64,000 nt of DNA, taken from NCBI GenBank assembly GCA_003141895.1, contig PLNT01000046.1, positions 1 to 64,000 on the forward strand, in the 5' to 3' direction. The notes beneath the pieces were generated by a model. That model saw only the letters and a list, made by a program, of their open reading frames with translations, was not told where the DNA came from and did not search any database. Shown in pieces: positions 35,406 to 44,432 of the stretch. This DNA is from Bacteroidales bacterium. GTDB lineage: Bacteria; Bacteroidota; Bacteroidia; Bacteroidales; VadinHA17. How positions within the stretch are numbered: the stretch's first letter is position 1; each line of letters begins with the position of its first letter. Position numbers and translations under genes: made by a program.

Positions 35406-36821
35406 ATGAAAAAAATATTTCATTCTCTTTTCAATAATAACCTCAAGAAAATCTTAACGTTAACTGCGATATTATTTTCTCCGTTGAGTCTTTTTGCTGC
35501 TGGAAGCTCTGTTCCTTCAATAGGACCGGTAAGGTTAGAATTTATCATTTTCGGTCTGATTCTTCTTGGGGTCGCACTTTTTCACAAGCAAACATTCTGG
35601 GTAGCTGTGATCGGCCTGACAGTATTATTGACCTTCAAGCTGGTTTTTGATCCCGGATTTCACCTCATGCAACATCTTTTCGGAAATACACCCTTTGGTG
35701 AGCAAATAATGGATAAAGCATTGCGCCAGGGAGAATGGGGGATAATTCTTAATCTTCTTGGTCTTTTACTTGGTTTCGCCATTTTATCGAAAATATTTGA
35801 AGAATCAGGCGTACCTGACATTTTACCCAGATTCCTCCCTGACGACTGGAAAGGTCCGTTTCTTCTGCTGGTATTTGTATTTGTGCTATCCTCATTTCTT
35901 GATAATATCGCCGCAGCGCTTATTGGCGGGGCTATCGCAATTGTTGTCTTTAAAAAGAGAGTTCATTTAGGCTATATTGTTGCAATCGTTGCTGCCAGCA
36001 ATGGAGGAGGCAGCGGAAGTGTTGTAGGAGACACCACAACAACGATGATGTGGATAGACGGTGTAAGTGCACTCAATGTTCTGCATGGATTTGTTGCAGC
36101 CGGAACAGCACTTCTGTTTTTTGCATGGTTTGCCTCCCATCAGCAGGACAAGTATCAAAGAATACAGAAAGACGCTAATCCAAATGCTAAAGTTGATTGG
36201 GTAAAATTATTTAACGTTGCTCTGATGCTTGCTGGTGCAATTATTTCAAACATACTATACGATATGCCTGCACTGGGAGTATGGATAGCAATCCTTATCG
36301 GAGCTCTTCTCAGACCGGTACCATGGAAAGAAGTTCCGGGCGCCATCAAGGGATCCATTTTCCTGCTATGTCTTGTATTTTGTGCCTCGCTTATGCCTGT
36401 TGATGAACTCCCGAAGGCTTCATGGATCACTGCACTTGCACTGGGGTTCCTTTCATCAGTATTTGACAATATCCCTCTTACGAAGCTTTGTCTCGAACAG
36501 GGTCATTTTGACTGGGGAATGCTCGCATATAGTGTCGGATTCGGTGGCTCAATGATATGGTTTGGTTCTTCAGCAGGCGTAGCTATCACAAGTAAATTTC
36601 CTGAATCACGGGATGTTGTTCTCTGGGTTAAAAACGGTTGGCATGTTGCTGCTGCATATATAATCGGATTCTTTGCATTATATCTCATAATGGGATGGGA
36701 ACCGGCGGACAATAAAGAACATAAAATCGTTAATTGTCCTGTTCCGGGTTGTCCCATGGGCAAGGTACCATTAACGGAGAATATACCAGGGACAATTGGT
36801 TACCTGGAGTTGATAAAATAG
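35406..36821 (+). CDS. Ion transporter superfamily carrier (NhaD/CitMHS-like)
   Basis: About 471 residues from the ATG at 35406, which opens a signal-like helix (MKKIFHSLFNN to SLFAAG); an earlier in-frame ATG at 35340 adds a non-helical stretch. At least ten membrane helices. Two inverted-repeat halves each contain a re-entrant motif, SSFLDNIAAALIGG and SSVFDNIPLTKLCL, and glycine-rich SNGGGSGSVVGDTTTTM and GFGGSMIWFGSSAG turns. This is the pattern of NhaD antiporters and citrate/tricarboxylate carriers. Substrate is not decidable by eye. Nearby ion-pumping pyrophosphatases make Na+ or H+ exchange plausible. Confidence 0.75.
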   Translation: MKKIFHSLFNNNLKKILTLTAILFSPLSLFAAGSSVPSIGPVRLEFIIFGLILLGVALFHKQTFWVAVIGLTVLLTFKLVFDPGFHLMQHLFGNTPFGEQIMDKALRQGEWGIILNLLGLLLGFAILSKIFEESGVPDILPRFLPDDWKGPFLLLVFVFVLSSFLDNIAAALIGGAIAIVVFKKRVHLGYIVAIVAASNGGGSGSVVGDTTTTMMWIDGVSALNVLHGFVAAGTALLFFAWFASHQQDKYQRIQKDANPNAKVDWVKLFNVALMLAGAIISNILYDMPALGVWIAILIGALLRPVPWKEVPGAIKGSIFLLCLVFCASLMPVDELPKASWITALALGFLSSVFDNIPLTKLCLEQGHFDWGMLAYSVGFGGSMIWFGSSAGVAITSKFPESRDVVLWVKNGWHVAAAYIIGFFALYLIMGWEPADNKEHKIVNCPVPGCPMGKVPLTENIPGTIGYLELIK

Positions 36822-36862
36822 ACCCGGGTATACCTCATCCATATTTCAGACTATGATGATGA

Positions 36863-36952
36863 GATTGCTTCGTCGTTTCACTCCTCGCAATGACCGTTAA
36901 TTTGATAATGTACAACGTCATTGCGAGCCTGACGAAGGAAGGCGTGGCAATC
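36863..36952. repeat. Inverted pair of GATTGC...CGCAATGAC repeats
   Basis: Left arm GATTGCTTCGTCG...CTCGCAATGAC (36863-36894) and right arm GTCATTGCGAG...GGCAATC (36917-36952) are inverted copies of a dispersed repeat type seen in many bacterial genomes (from memory). They lie between convergent genes and could fold into a large hairpin in either transcript. Confidence 0.65.
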
Positions 36953-37008
36953 TTCCAATCCCATGGCATGACCCTACTGGAAAAATGCTCGCTCTGCAAC
37001 AAAAAAGC

Positions 37009-37032
37009 AGGGACGTTGCATGCAACGTCCCT
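37009..37032. repeat. Perfect 24-bp palindrome
   Basis: AGGGACGTTGCA followed directly by its exact reverse complement TGCAACGTCCCT. Located 27 bp beyond the stop codon of the first membrane pyrophosphatase, between convergent genes. As RNA it would fold to a hairpin in either orientation; as DNA it could bind a dimeric protein. Probably a short mobile or repeat element. Confidence 0.7.
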
Positions 37033-37058
37033 ACGAATTCATTAATATCCTGGATTTA

Positions 37059-39359
37059 CTATCCAAACAAACTCCACGCAACAGTAACACCTGCCATAAC
37101 GACAGCAACCATTGACATAAGCTTAATAAGAATATTCATTGAAGGGCCACACGTATCTTTAAACGGATCACCTACGGTATCTCCTACGATACTTGCTTTA
37201 TGGCATTCACTTTTCTTACCGCCATAATTTCCTCTTTCAATATATTTTTTAGCATTATCCCATGCTCCACCTGCGTTGTTTAGCATACTGGCAAGAGTAA
37301 AACCGGTGGTCATTCCACCCATCAATAACCCGACAACTCCGGGAACACCAAAAATGATACCAGTTACAACAGGAACAATAATTGCCATTAGAGCAGGAAC
37401 AACCATTTCTTTCTGTGCTCCTTTGGTTGCAATTGCGACGCATTTAGCATACTCAGGTCTCCCGGTTCCTTCCATAATACCTGGAATTTCACGGAACTGA
37501 CGTCTTACTTCGTCAACCATTCTTCCTGCATTCCTTCCGACTGCTTTCATAGCCATTGCAACAAATACAAAACACATCATTGCTCCAATGAAAAGGCCAG
37601 CAAGTAATATGGGATTAAAAAGTGAAAGATTATATGCTGAAACAAAATCTTTGATTCCTGCATGTGAAACTTCGATAGCACTTTGACCAGCCTGAAGAGC
37701 TGCCGGAGCATGACTCTTATAGAACAAGACATCACCGATCTGTTTATAACCATCAACGCTTTTGTCAGCAAGTCTGCCAAGCCAGAGTTTTACTTCTTCC
37801 ATATATGCTGCAACAAGTGCAAGTGCAGTAAGAGCAGCTGAACCAATAGCAAAACCTTTACCGGTAGCTGCTGTCGTATTTCCAAGACCGTCAAGGGCAT
37901 CAGTTCTTTCCCTGACCTCTTCTGGTAAACCTGCCATTTCAGCATTGCCTCCTGCGTTATCTGCAATTGGTCCGAATGCATCAGTAGCAAGTGTAACTCC
38001 CAGTGTTGAAAGCATACCTACAGAAGCGAAACCAATGCCGTATACGCCCATTGCAAAGTTGTGGAAACCACCCGCGAAACCATAAGCAGCTATAATACCG
38101 CCTACAATTGTCAGAACAGGCAGCCAGGTAGAAAACATACCAACAGCCATACCTTCAATAATAACTGTTGCCGGTCCCGTCTGAGATTGTTCTGCTATAC
38201 CCTGTGTAGGTTTATATCCGTCAGAAGTATAATATTCTGTTGCCTGACCAATTATTACACCCGCAACAAGTCCTGCAACTGCAGCGCCGAAAACACCCCA
38301 GGTAATCCACTGTGCATAAGCCATTGCGGCCAAAACAACCAGTATAAGAGCTGAACTTCCTCCTGTTCCAAGCAGAAGTGCTCTGAGAAGGGTTTTTGGA
38401 GAAGCCGATTCTTTTGTTCTTACCATATATATTCCGGCGATTGACAATAAGATTCCGATTGCTGAAACCAACATAGGAGCTATAATAGCTTTAATCTGAA
38501 AATCATTTTGTCCTGCTATCATTGGAAGAGCAGCACCGAGAGCAGCTGTTGCAAGTATTGAACCTGCATATGATTCATAAAGGTCTGCCCCCATACCGGC
38601 TACGTCACCTACATTATCACCAACGTTGTCAGCAATAGTTGCAGGGTTACGTGGATCGTCTTCCGGAATGCCTGCTTCTATTTTTCCGACAAGGTCAGCA
38701 CCAACATCAGCAGCCTTTGTAAAGATACCACCACCAACACGTGCAAAGAGTGCCTGAGTTGATGCCCCCATACCGAATGTGATCATGGTTGCTGTAATCT
38801 CAACAAATTTCTGGTGCTCATCAATTCCTTTCGTTACAAAATTAAGTCCCAGGAAATTTAATCCTGTAGCCATGTGTTCAGGTGTAAATACAACTTTCGT
38901 CAGAAAGATAAACCATGCAGCAATATCAAGAAGTGCGAATCCAACTACAACAAGACCCATAACGGCCCCGCTTCGCAATGCCACCTGTAATCCTTTGTTA
39001 AGAGATTTTGATGCAGCCCAGGCTGTTCTGTTTGATGCAAAAGTTGCGGTCTTCATCCCCAGATAACCGCAGAGGCCTGAGAAAATACCTCCGGTAAGAA
39101 AGGCCACAGGAACAAATGGGTTCTGAACCCCAATATATGCCAGTACGGATAATAATACGACAAGAATTATAAAGATCTTGCCAACAACAGTATATTGGCT
39201 TTTCAGGTAGGCCATTGCACCTTCTCGAACATATTCAGCAATCTCCTTCATCTTTTCTGTTCCTTCATCCTGAACTTTCATACCTTTATAAAAGATCCAG
39301 GCGAACAACAATGCGCAAAGAGCTGAAATTGGAACAATCCAGAATAAGCTACTAATCAT
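37059..39359 (-). CDS. hppA: Membrane ion-pumping pyrophosphatase, K+-dependent type
   Basis: 766 residues, about 16 membrane helices; uses pyrophosphate hydrolysis to export Na+ and/or H+. Core motifs are [20 protein letters not shown] and [21 protein letters not shown]. The subclass marker is [10 protein letters not shown] (about 37855-37884): Ala at the position where K+-independent enzymes have Lys, so K+ dependence is predicted. Pumped ion not decidable by eye; K+-dependent members include Na+, H+ and mixed pumps. Co-oriented with, and 261 bp downstream of, a second pump of the opposite class. Confidence 0.93.
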   Translation of the reverse strand: MISSLFWIVPISALCALLFAWIFYKGMKVQDEGTEKMKEIAEYVREGAMAYLKSQYTVVGKIFIILVVLLSVLAYIGVQNPFVPVAFLTGGIFSGLCGYLGMKTATFASNRTAWAASKSLNKGLQVALRSGAVMGLVVVGFALLDIAAWFIFLTKVVFTPEHMATGLNFLGLNFVTKGIDEHQKFVEITATMITFGMGASTQALFARVGGGIFTKAADVGADLVGKIEAGIPEDDPRNPATIADNVGDNVGDVAGMGADLYESYAGSILATAALGAALPMIAGQNDFQIKAIIAPMLVSAIGILLSIAGIYMVRTKESASPKTLLRALLLGTGGSSALILVVLAAMAYAQWITWGVFGAAVAGLVAGVIIGQATEYYTSDGYKPTQGIAEQSQTGPATVIIEGMAVGMFSTWLPVLTIVGGIIAAYGFAGGFHNFAMGVYGIGFASVGMLSTLGVTLATDAFGPIADNAGGNAEMAGLPEEVRERTDALDGLGNTTAATGKGFAIGSAALTALALVAAYMEEVKLWLGRLADKSVDGYKQIGDVLFYKSHAPAALQAGQSAIEVSHAGIKDFVSAYNLSLFNPILLAGLFIGAMMCFVFVAMAMKAVGRNAGRMVDEVRRQFREIPGIMEGTGRPEYAKCVAIATKGAQKEMVVPALMAIIVPVVTGIIFGVPGVVGLLMGGMTTGFTLASMLNNAGGAWDNAKKYIERGNYGGKKSECHKASIVGDTVGDPFKDTCGPSMNILIKLMSMVAVVMAGVTVAWSLFG

Positions 39360-39530
39360 AATTTAAGTTTTAAGAGTTTAATAAATATCAAAACAATTAA
39401 TATATATTCTTAATTATTTAAGCATTTTCGAGATTCAGGCAAGTTAAAGAGCAATGAAAATTAATATTAATAAAAATATTTGGTTTTTAATGATTTCATA
39501 ATAATAGTTGCACAATTGTTATCAACAAAG

Positions 39531-39563
39531 ATGTAGAGACAGGACTGAGACCTGTCTCTACAT
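39531..39563. terminator. Perfect 13-bp hairpin between the two pyrophosphatase genes
   Basis: ATGTAGAGACAGG (39531-39543), a 7-base loop and CCTGTCTCTACAT (39551-39563). On the plus strand TTTT follows; on the minus strand it lies 58 bp after the stop of the upstream pyrophosphatase gene and could separate its transcript from the next one. It may equally be a dispersed hairpin repeat, like the 24-bp palindrome at 37009. Confidence 0.5.
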
Positions 39564-39620
39564 TTTAAACAATAGAAAAAACTTATGTTGCTTTAATCCT
39601 TGCGGACCAAAACTCAGGTT

Positions 39621-41900
39621 TTATTGGATGAATACTTCTTTCTTAAATCCGCCTCTCTTGGAGAATGTTATGGCTCCGATAATAATCACAAGACATATCA
39701 CACCAGTAACAAACATTCCAACTGAGGCCTGTCCTGGTTTCTGATAAGCTATAATAACAGGAGCTGACAGAAGTGACACCAGGTTTATAACTTTAATCAT
39801 TGGGTTAAGAGCTGGTCCTGCAGTATCCTTGAGTGGATCACCAACTGTATCACCAACAACAGCTGCATGATGAGCATCTGATCCCTTACCGCCATAAAGG
39901 CCGTCTTCAATAGTCTTTTTAGCATTATCCCATGCACCGCCTGCCCCGGCCATAAATACTGCCAATAGCTGACCTGAAAGGATTACCCCGGCAAGGAAAC
40001 CGCCAAGGGCTTCAACCCCCAGAAGTGCACCAATTAATATTGGAGAAACAACAGCAATCAGCGCGAGAGGAATGAGTTCTCTCTGTGCAGAAACAGTGCA
40101 TATATCAACAGCTCTCTGATAATCAGGTTTTACAGTACGCTCTATTATCCCGGGTATTCTGAACTGACGACGAACTTCTTCCACAATCTGAGCGGCCGCA
40201 CGTGTTACAGCATTTATAGTCAGAGAAGAAAACAGGAATGGAATTGTTCCTCCTATAAGGAGTCCAATAAATACCATTGGAACAGAGATACGAATACCGG
40301 TTTCAATCAGCTGGGCTGATTTTTCAAATCCCATCTGGATCTGAACTTTGCTGACATCAGTGATGAATGAACCGAACAATGCAACTGCAGCAATAACTGC
40401 GGAACCTATGGCAACACCTTTTGTAATAGCTTTGGTTGTGTTACCGGTAGCATCAAGAGAATCCATTATCTTGCGTGCATCTTTATCAAGATGAGAAAGT
40501 TCTCCAACACCGTTGGCGTTATCTGCAATTGGTCCAAATGCATCCATTGCAACATTATTCCCTGTAAGAGTTAACATACCGATTCCGGTCATTGCCACAC
40601 CATAAAGAACGTAAACGATCGGTTGACCGTAATATATCATTACCGATGCAAAAATTGTTACAGCGATAACCAGAGTCTGCCAGACAGCAATTTCAAATCC
40701 ATAACTCATACCCTTAAGTATGAGTGTTGCAGAACCTGTTTTTGCATTTTTTGCAATATCCTTAACTGGGTGATAATTCCCATCGGTGAAGTGTTTAGTT
40801 ATTTCATCAAGAACTATTGCAAGAGCAATACCAACAACTACCGAAAGAAAAGAATGCCAGTCATGAAGATAGAAATATGACAGAACACCAAAAGCGGCAA
40901 TACTTATTGCAGCTGAGGAATAGAATCCTTTGTTGATAGATTTAAGTGCGTTGTTAGTTTTATCGTCTTTGCTACCTTTTACAAGATAGGTACCAACAAT
41001 TGAGGAGAGAACTCCGATACCTCTCACAAGCAGAGGGAATATAATCCACGATAGTTGGTGTGTCTGGGTAAATAACACAACCCCAAGTATTAATGTAGAT
41101 ACGATTGTAACTTCATATGATTCGAATATGTCAGCTGCCATCCCGGCACAGTCGCCAACATTATCTCCTACCAGGTCGGCGATAACTGCGGCATTTCGTT
41201 CGTCATCTTCAGGAAGACCAGCCTCAACTTTTCCTACAAGGTCAGCGCCAACATCCGCAGCCTTTGTATAGATACCGCCACCTACTCTCATGAATAGTGC
41301 AAGTAAAGTACCACCAAAGCCAAATCCAAGAAGAGTATCAGGAGAAGCAACACCGAAAATAATAAAAATCAATGTGCCACCGAGAAGTCCTAAACCGTCA
41401 GTTAACATTCCGGTCACTGTACCTGCACGATAAGCAATTTTTAATGCTTCGGAGAAGCTTCTTCTTGAAGCTGAAGCTACCCTTACGTTCGCCTGAACAG
41501 CCATTCTCATACCGAACTGACCAACCATAAGGGAGAAAACAGCACCCATAATAAAAGCAACTGCTCTTCCAAAACCAATTACCAATTTTAACGATTCATC
41601 TGAATATCCTACAAAACGCAGTTTTGACTCTTCAGTCGGAGGAACCACGTATACTGAAAGGAATAGAATTACCGTAAATACAAAAATAAGAGGAACAATT
41701 GTCTTCAACTGACGCTTAAGATAAGCATTTGCTCCCAGTCGTATGCCATCCCAGACATCCTGCATCTTTTCAGTCCCTTTATCACATGCCATGACCTGTC
41801 TTCTAAGAAACAGTGCATAGGCAAGACCGAAAAACGCAATTACCAGAACGCTCCAGATTGCAACAACTTCAAAAGGGGTTGCCCCCGGTAAACTAACCAT
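39621..41900 (-). CDS. hppA: Membrane ion-pumping pyrophosphatase, K+-independent type
   Basis: 759 residues, about 16 helices. Core motifs are [20 protein letters not shown] and DNVGDCAGMAADIFESYE. The subclass marker GNTTKAITKG (about 40416-40445) has Lys in place of the K+-site Ala, the signature of K+-independent, proton-pumping enzymes. It differs widely from the neighbouring pump, so the pair is not a recent duplication. Likely to energise the membrane with protons from biosynthetic pyrophosphate. Confidence 0.93.
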   Translation of the reverse strand: MVSLPGATPFEVVAIWSVLVIAFFGLAYALFLRRQVMACDKGTEKMQDVWDGIRLGANAYLKRQLKTIVPLIFVFTVILFLSVYVVPPTEESKLRFVGYSDESLKLVIGFGRAVAFIMGAVFSLMVGQFGMRMAVQANVRVASASRRSFSEALKIAYRAGTVTGMLTDGLGLLGGTLIFIIFGVASPDTLLGFGFGGTLLALFMRVGGGIYTKAADVGADLVGKVEAGLPEDDERNAAVIADLVGDNVGDCAGMAADIFESYEVTIVSTLILGVVLFTQTHQLSWIIFPLLVRGIGVLSSIVGTYLVKGSKDDKTNNALKSINKGFYSSAAISIAAFGVLSYFYLHDWHSFLSVVVGIALAIVLDEITKHFTDGNYHPVKDIAKNAKTGSATLILKGMSYGFEIAVWQTLVIAVTIFASVMIYYGQPIVYVLYGVAMTGIGMLTLTGNNVAMDAFGPIADNANGVGELSHLDKDARKIMDSLDATGNTTKAITKGVAIGSAVIAAVALFGSFITDVSKVQIQMGFEKSAQLIETGIRISVPMVFIGLLIGGTIPFLFSSLTINAVTRAAAQIVEEVRRQFRIPGIIERTVKPDYQRAVDICTVSAQRELIPLALIAVVSPILIGALLGVEALGGFLAGVILSGQLLAVFMAGAGGAWDNAKKTIEDGLYGGKGSDAHHAAVVGDTVGDPLKDTAGPALNPMIKVINLVSLLSAPVIIAYQKPGQASVGMFVTGVICLVIIIGAITFSKRGGFKKEVFIQ

Positions 41901-41927
41901 AATGAATATACAATTTAAAGATTAATA

Positions 41928-42692
41928 CTATATTGATCTAAAGAATTCATAATTAATGTTTTCCAGTTCTGAAAGAGAAGGATAAGGATAGAAGAGAATT
42001 TCATCCTTTGAGCCAACGTAGAATCCACTTTCTATTGTCCTGTACAAAAGTGATCCGGAATATACTCTCTGAACTGTTTTCATGTGTTTTTCGTATTCCC
42101 CGCTCAATATCTCAAGACAATCACGAAGATGTCCGATGTTTGAATAAGGTAACTGTTCTGCTGAACCACCAAGTGGATTAGTCGCTAATTCCCCCAGTTT
42201 CAAATCAACATAAAACAGTTTTGGAAGAACGATGGGAATGGATCCGTCAGTGAGTTTCTTTAAAAATGCAGATGGCGTCAATTCACTGGCGACCAATGGA
42301 GTAACCGGACATAATTCCTGAAAAAGATGCAGTTTCCCCAATATTTCCTTTGAGTTGTCGTAGACAACTTTCTTCAATTCAAGGGTATGTCCGCTATCTG
42401 TTGTAAGATAAAGATTCTTGAGAGCAGATAAAGGAATCATTTCCAGAGTTTTATAAACCGAAAGATAGACGGAGCTTTTTGGTTTGCCATCTGGTTTCTG
42501 AACACATCTGGAGTTCAGACTTTTCATGTCAATCAGATTCTCAATTTTATCAAGATCAACTTCAAAGAAAATTGCCTGACCTTTATTTCTTTTTTTTGTT
42601 CCTGTTGAGAGGTACGCTCCAAAATCTGCCGGAGGAAGCATCGAAGCTATCAATGCTTCTGGTGTTGCTGTTAGATAAATGAACTTATTCAT
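41928..42692 (-). CDS. Conserved hypothetical protein next to the pyrophosphatases
   Basis: About 254 residues from the ATG at 42692 (MNKFIYLTATPEALIASMLPP); an in-frame ATG at 42716 is less likely. Cytoplasmic: no signal or membrane helix. The N-terminal half (LTATPEALIASMLPPADFGAYLSTG, then QAIFFEVDLDKI) reads like a regulatory or ligand-binding alpha/beta protein; the C-terminal half is mixed. I do not recognise the family. 27 bp separate its stop from the start of the K+-independent pump downstream, so both are likely transcribed together. Confidence 0.7.
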   Translation of the reverse strand: MNKFIYLTATPEALIASMLPPADFGAYLSTGTKKRNKGQAIFFEVDLDKIENLIDMKSLNSRCVQKPDGKPKSSVYLSVYKTLEMIPLSALKNLYLTTDSGHTLELKKVVYDNSKEILGKLHLFQELCPVTPLVASELTPSAFLKKLTDGSIPIVLPKLFYVDLKLGELATNPLGGSAEQLPYSNIGHLRDCLEILSGEYEKHMKTVQRVYSGSLLYRTIESGFYVGSKDEILFYPYPSLSELENINYEFFRSI

Positions 42693-42856
42693 AGGCTTAT
42701 TATTATTATAGATCAATTTAAATCAAGACAATACAGGTTTCAAAAATGAGGAAAAAAACAAAAGTACGGAAGGTACAAATATAGAACAGATTTATATTCT
42801 GCCAAACAAAAAAATCAAAACAGTAAATTTTAACACTTAAAAAATGTTAATTAATG

Positions 42857-43507
42857 TTAAGTGTCTGTTTTTCTGTCATTTCCTGATTTTAGTTTATTTT
42901 TAATGGAATTAATAACAAATGGTATAGAGGTTATTACTATCAGAAAAATGACAATATACCCAAGATAATCTTTTATACCGGGGATATATTTCCCCATATA
43001 ATAACCTGTTAAAACCAATGCATTCACCCAGAAGAACGCTCCAACAAGACTATATATAAAGAATTTATGGAGTTCCAGTTTTACAATACCGGCAACAATC
43101 GGGGCAAATGTGCGGACAACAGGCAGAAACCTGCTTAATATAATTGTTTTTTTACCATGCTTCCTATAAAATTCGTTAGCAGCCACTAGGTGTTCCTGGC
43201 GGAACAGTAGCCCCGATTTCCTCTTAAAAAGCAAAGGTCCTACCTTTTTTCCGAAACCATAACCTACCATGTTTCCGGCAACCGCGGCAATAATTATTAA
43301 AACAACAAGAAGAAAAGGATGTACGTCAAGGATCCCGGTTGAACACAACAATCCTGCTGTAAAGAGCAGAGAATCACCTGGCAGAAAAAACCCGACAAAC
43401 AAACCGGTCTCGGCAAACACAACAAACATAAGCAGATAGATCCCTCCGAAATGTATTATACTTTCAGGGTTTACAAGTTGTTTTAAGAACTCAAATATAT
43501 CGTGCAT
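42857..43507 (-). CDS. DedA/VTT family membrane protein
   Basis: 216 residues from the ATG at 43507 (MHDIFEFLKQ); an earlier start at 43540 would overlap dapF. DedA features are present: the FAETGLFVGFFLPGDSLLFTAG re-entrant motif, the GYGFGKKVG segment, and SRFLPVVRTFAPIVAGI with its essential Arg residues. Proteins of this group act as undecaprenyl-phosphate or phospholipid flippases, or support membrane homeostasis. Follows dapF closely. Confidence 0.9.
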   Translation of the reverse strand: MHDIFEFLKQLVNPESIIHFGGIYLLMFVVFAETGLFVGFFLPGDSLLFTAGLLCSTGILDVHPFLLVVLIIIAAVAGNMVGYGFGKKVGPLLFKRKSGLLFRQEHLVAANEFYRKHGKKTIILSRFLPVVRTFAPIVAGIVKLELHKFFIYSLVGAFFWVNALVLTGYYMGKYIPGIKDYLGYIVIFLIVITSIPFVINSIKNKLKSGNDRKTDT

Positions 43508-43529
43508 GAAATCCGATTTTGAGATTTTT

Positions 43530-44408
43530 TCAACCCCCAAATGGCTTGTTCAGATCTTCCAGCAATTCAGCTCCCAGTACTCCTCTGGCGATTTCGCGTA
43601 CGCCTCCTGTCATCCGGATGTTCCAGTTTTTATCGATTTGAATCTTCAGCGTTCCTCCCTGCATATGCATGGTAAGATCACCTTTGAGCAGACCTCTTTT
43701 AACGAGAATGCATGATGCTGCACAGGATGAGCTGCCTGATGCCAGTGTAAATCCGGCTCCGCGTTCCCAGATCAGAATCTGCGCGTCGTGATCAGAAAGG
43801 ACCTTTGCAAACTGAACATTGATACGATTGGGAAACAATGCATGATTTTCCAGTAATGGCCCATATGTCCGTATTTCTTTCTCATCCAGTTCCTGCATGA
43901 TAACAACACAATGCGGATTGCCTACTGAGACACAATTCACTTCAAATTCCCGGTTGCCTGCCATTATTTTTTGCCCGATGAACTCCGGTTGATCCGAATT
44001 GACTGGTATATCGTGTGAAGTAAAGATTGCCTTCCCCATATCCACACTAATAAGAGTTGCTTTCCCTTTTTCTTCTTCTGCGATTTCCGCATAAACAATA
44101 TCGGTGAGTGTCTCAACAGAAAATTTCCGGGTCCTGGCATGGCCATAATCATAAAGATACTTGCATAAGATCCGCAATCCGTTGCCGCTTTTTTCAGCTT
44201 CTGAACCGTCGGGATTATAAACCCTGAAACCGAAATCAGCTTTTGCCGACGGAACCATCATAACAATACCATCGGATCCTATCCCGAAATGGATGTTGCA
44301 CAAACGCATTATCGCCTGTTTAGTGAGTTGAAAATCTATATTTGAACTCTCAAGAACAATGTATTCATTGCCTAAACCGTGCATCTTAACAAAACTGTTC
44401 TTCTCCAT
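43530..44408 (-). CDS. dapF: Diaminopimelate epimerase homologue with both catalytic Cys replaced by Ser
   Basis: 292 residues with the DapF fold landmarks MHGLGNEYIVLE, NPDGSEAE, GNPHCVVI, NVQFA and WERGAG. The two catalytic motifs are altered. The first reads AEKSGNGLR (Ser74 where family members have Cys in CGNG), and the second reads ASGSSSCAA (Ser224 where they have ACGTG). The codons are AGC and TCA, so a sequencing error is improbable. DapF normally interconverts LL- and meso-diaminopimelate, and the neighbours lysA and dapL make that substrate likely. With Ser/Ser it may be slow, catalyse another reaction, or be inactive while another racemase serves. Confidence 0.82.
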   Translation of the reverse strand: MEKNSFVKMHGLGNEYIVLESSNIDFQLTKQAIMRLCNIHFGIGSDGIVMMVPSAKADFGFRVYNPDGSEAEKSGNGLRILCKYLYDYGHARTRKFSVETLTDIVYAEIAEEEKGKATLISVDMGKAIFTSHDIPVNSDQPEFIGQKIMAGNREFEVNCVSVGNPHCVVIMQELDEKEIRTYGPLLENHALFPNRINVQFAKVLSDHDAQILIWERGAGFTLASGSSSCAASCILVKRGLLKGDLTMHMQGGTLKIQIDKNWNIRMTGGVREIARGVLGAELLEDLNKPFGG

Positions 44409-44432
44409 CTTTAACTGAATGTAGTCGGAATA

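Noticed and set aside
37255-37443. Cys/Asn-rich minus-strand frame that looks like a metallothionein
   Set aside because: It lies wholly inside the membrane pyrophosphatase gene in another frame; the composition comes from Ala/Gly/Ile codons of that gene.
42857-43540. Longer start for the DedA protein at 43540
   Set aside because: It would overlap dapF by 11 bp and adds a hydrophilic MGVEKISKSDF stretch not typical of the family; the ATG at 43507 is preferred.
43530-44408. Idea that the dapF homologue is a sequencing artefact or pseudogene
   Set aside because: The frame is intact, all other family motifs are present, and two separate codons would need changes at more than one base.
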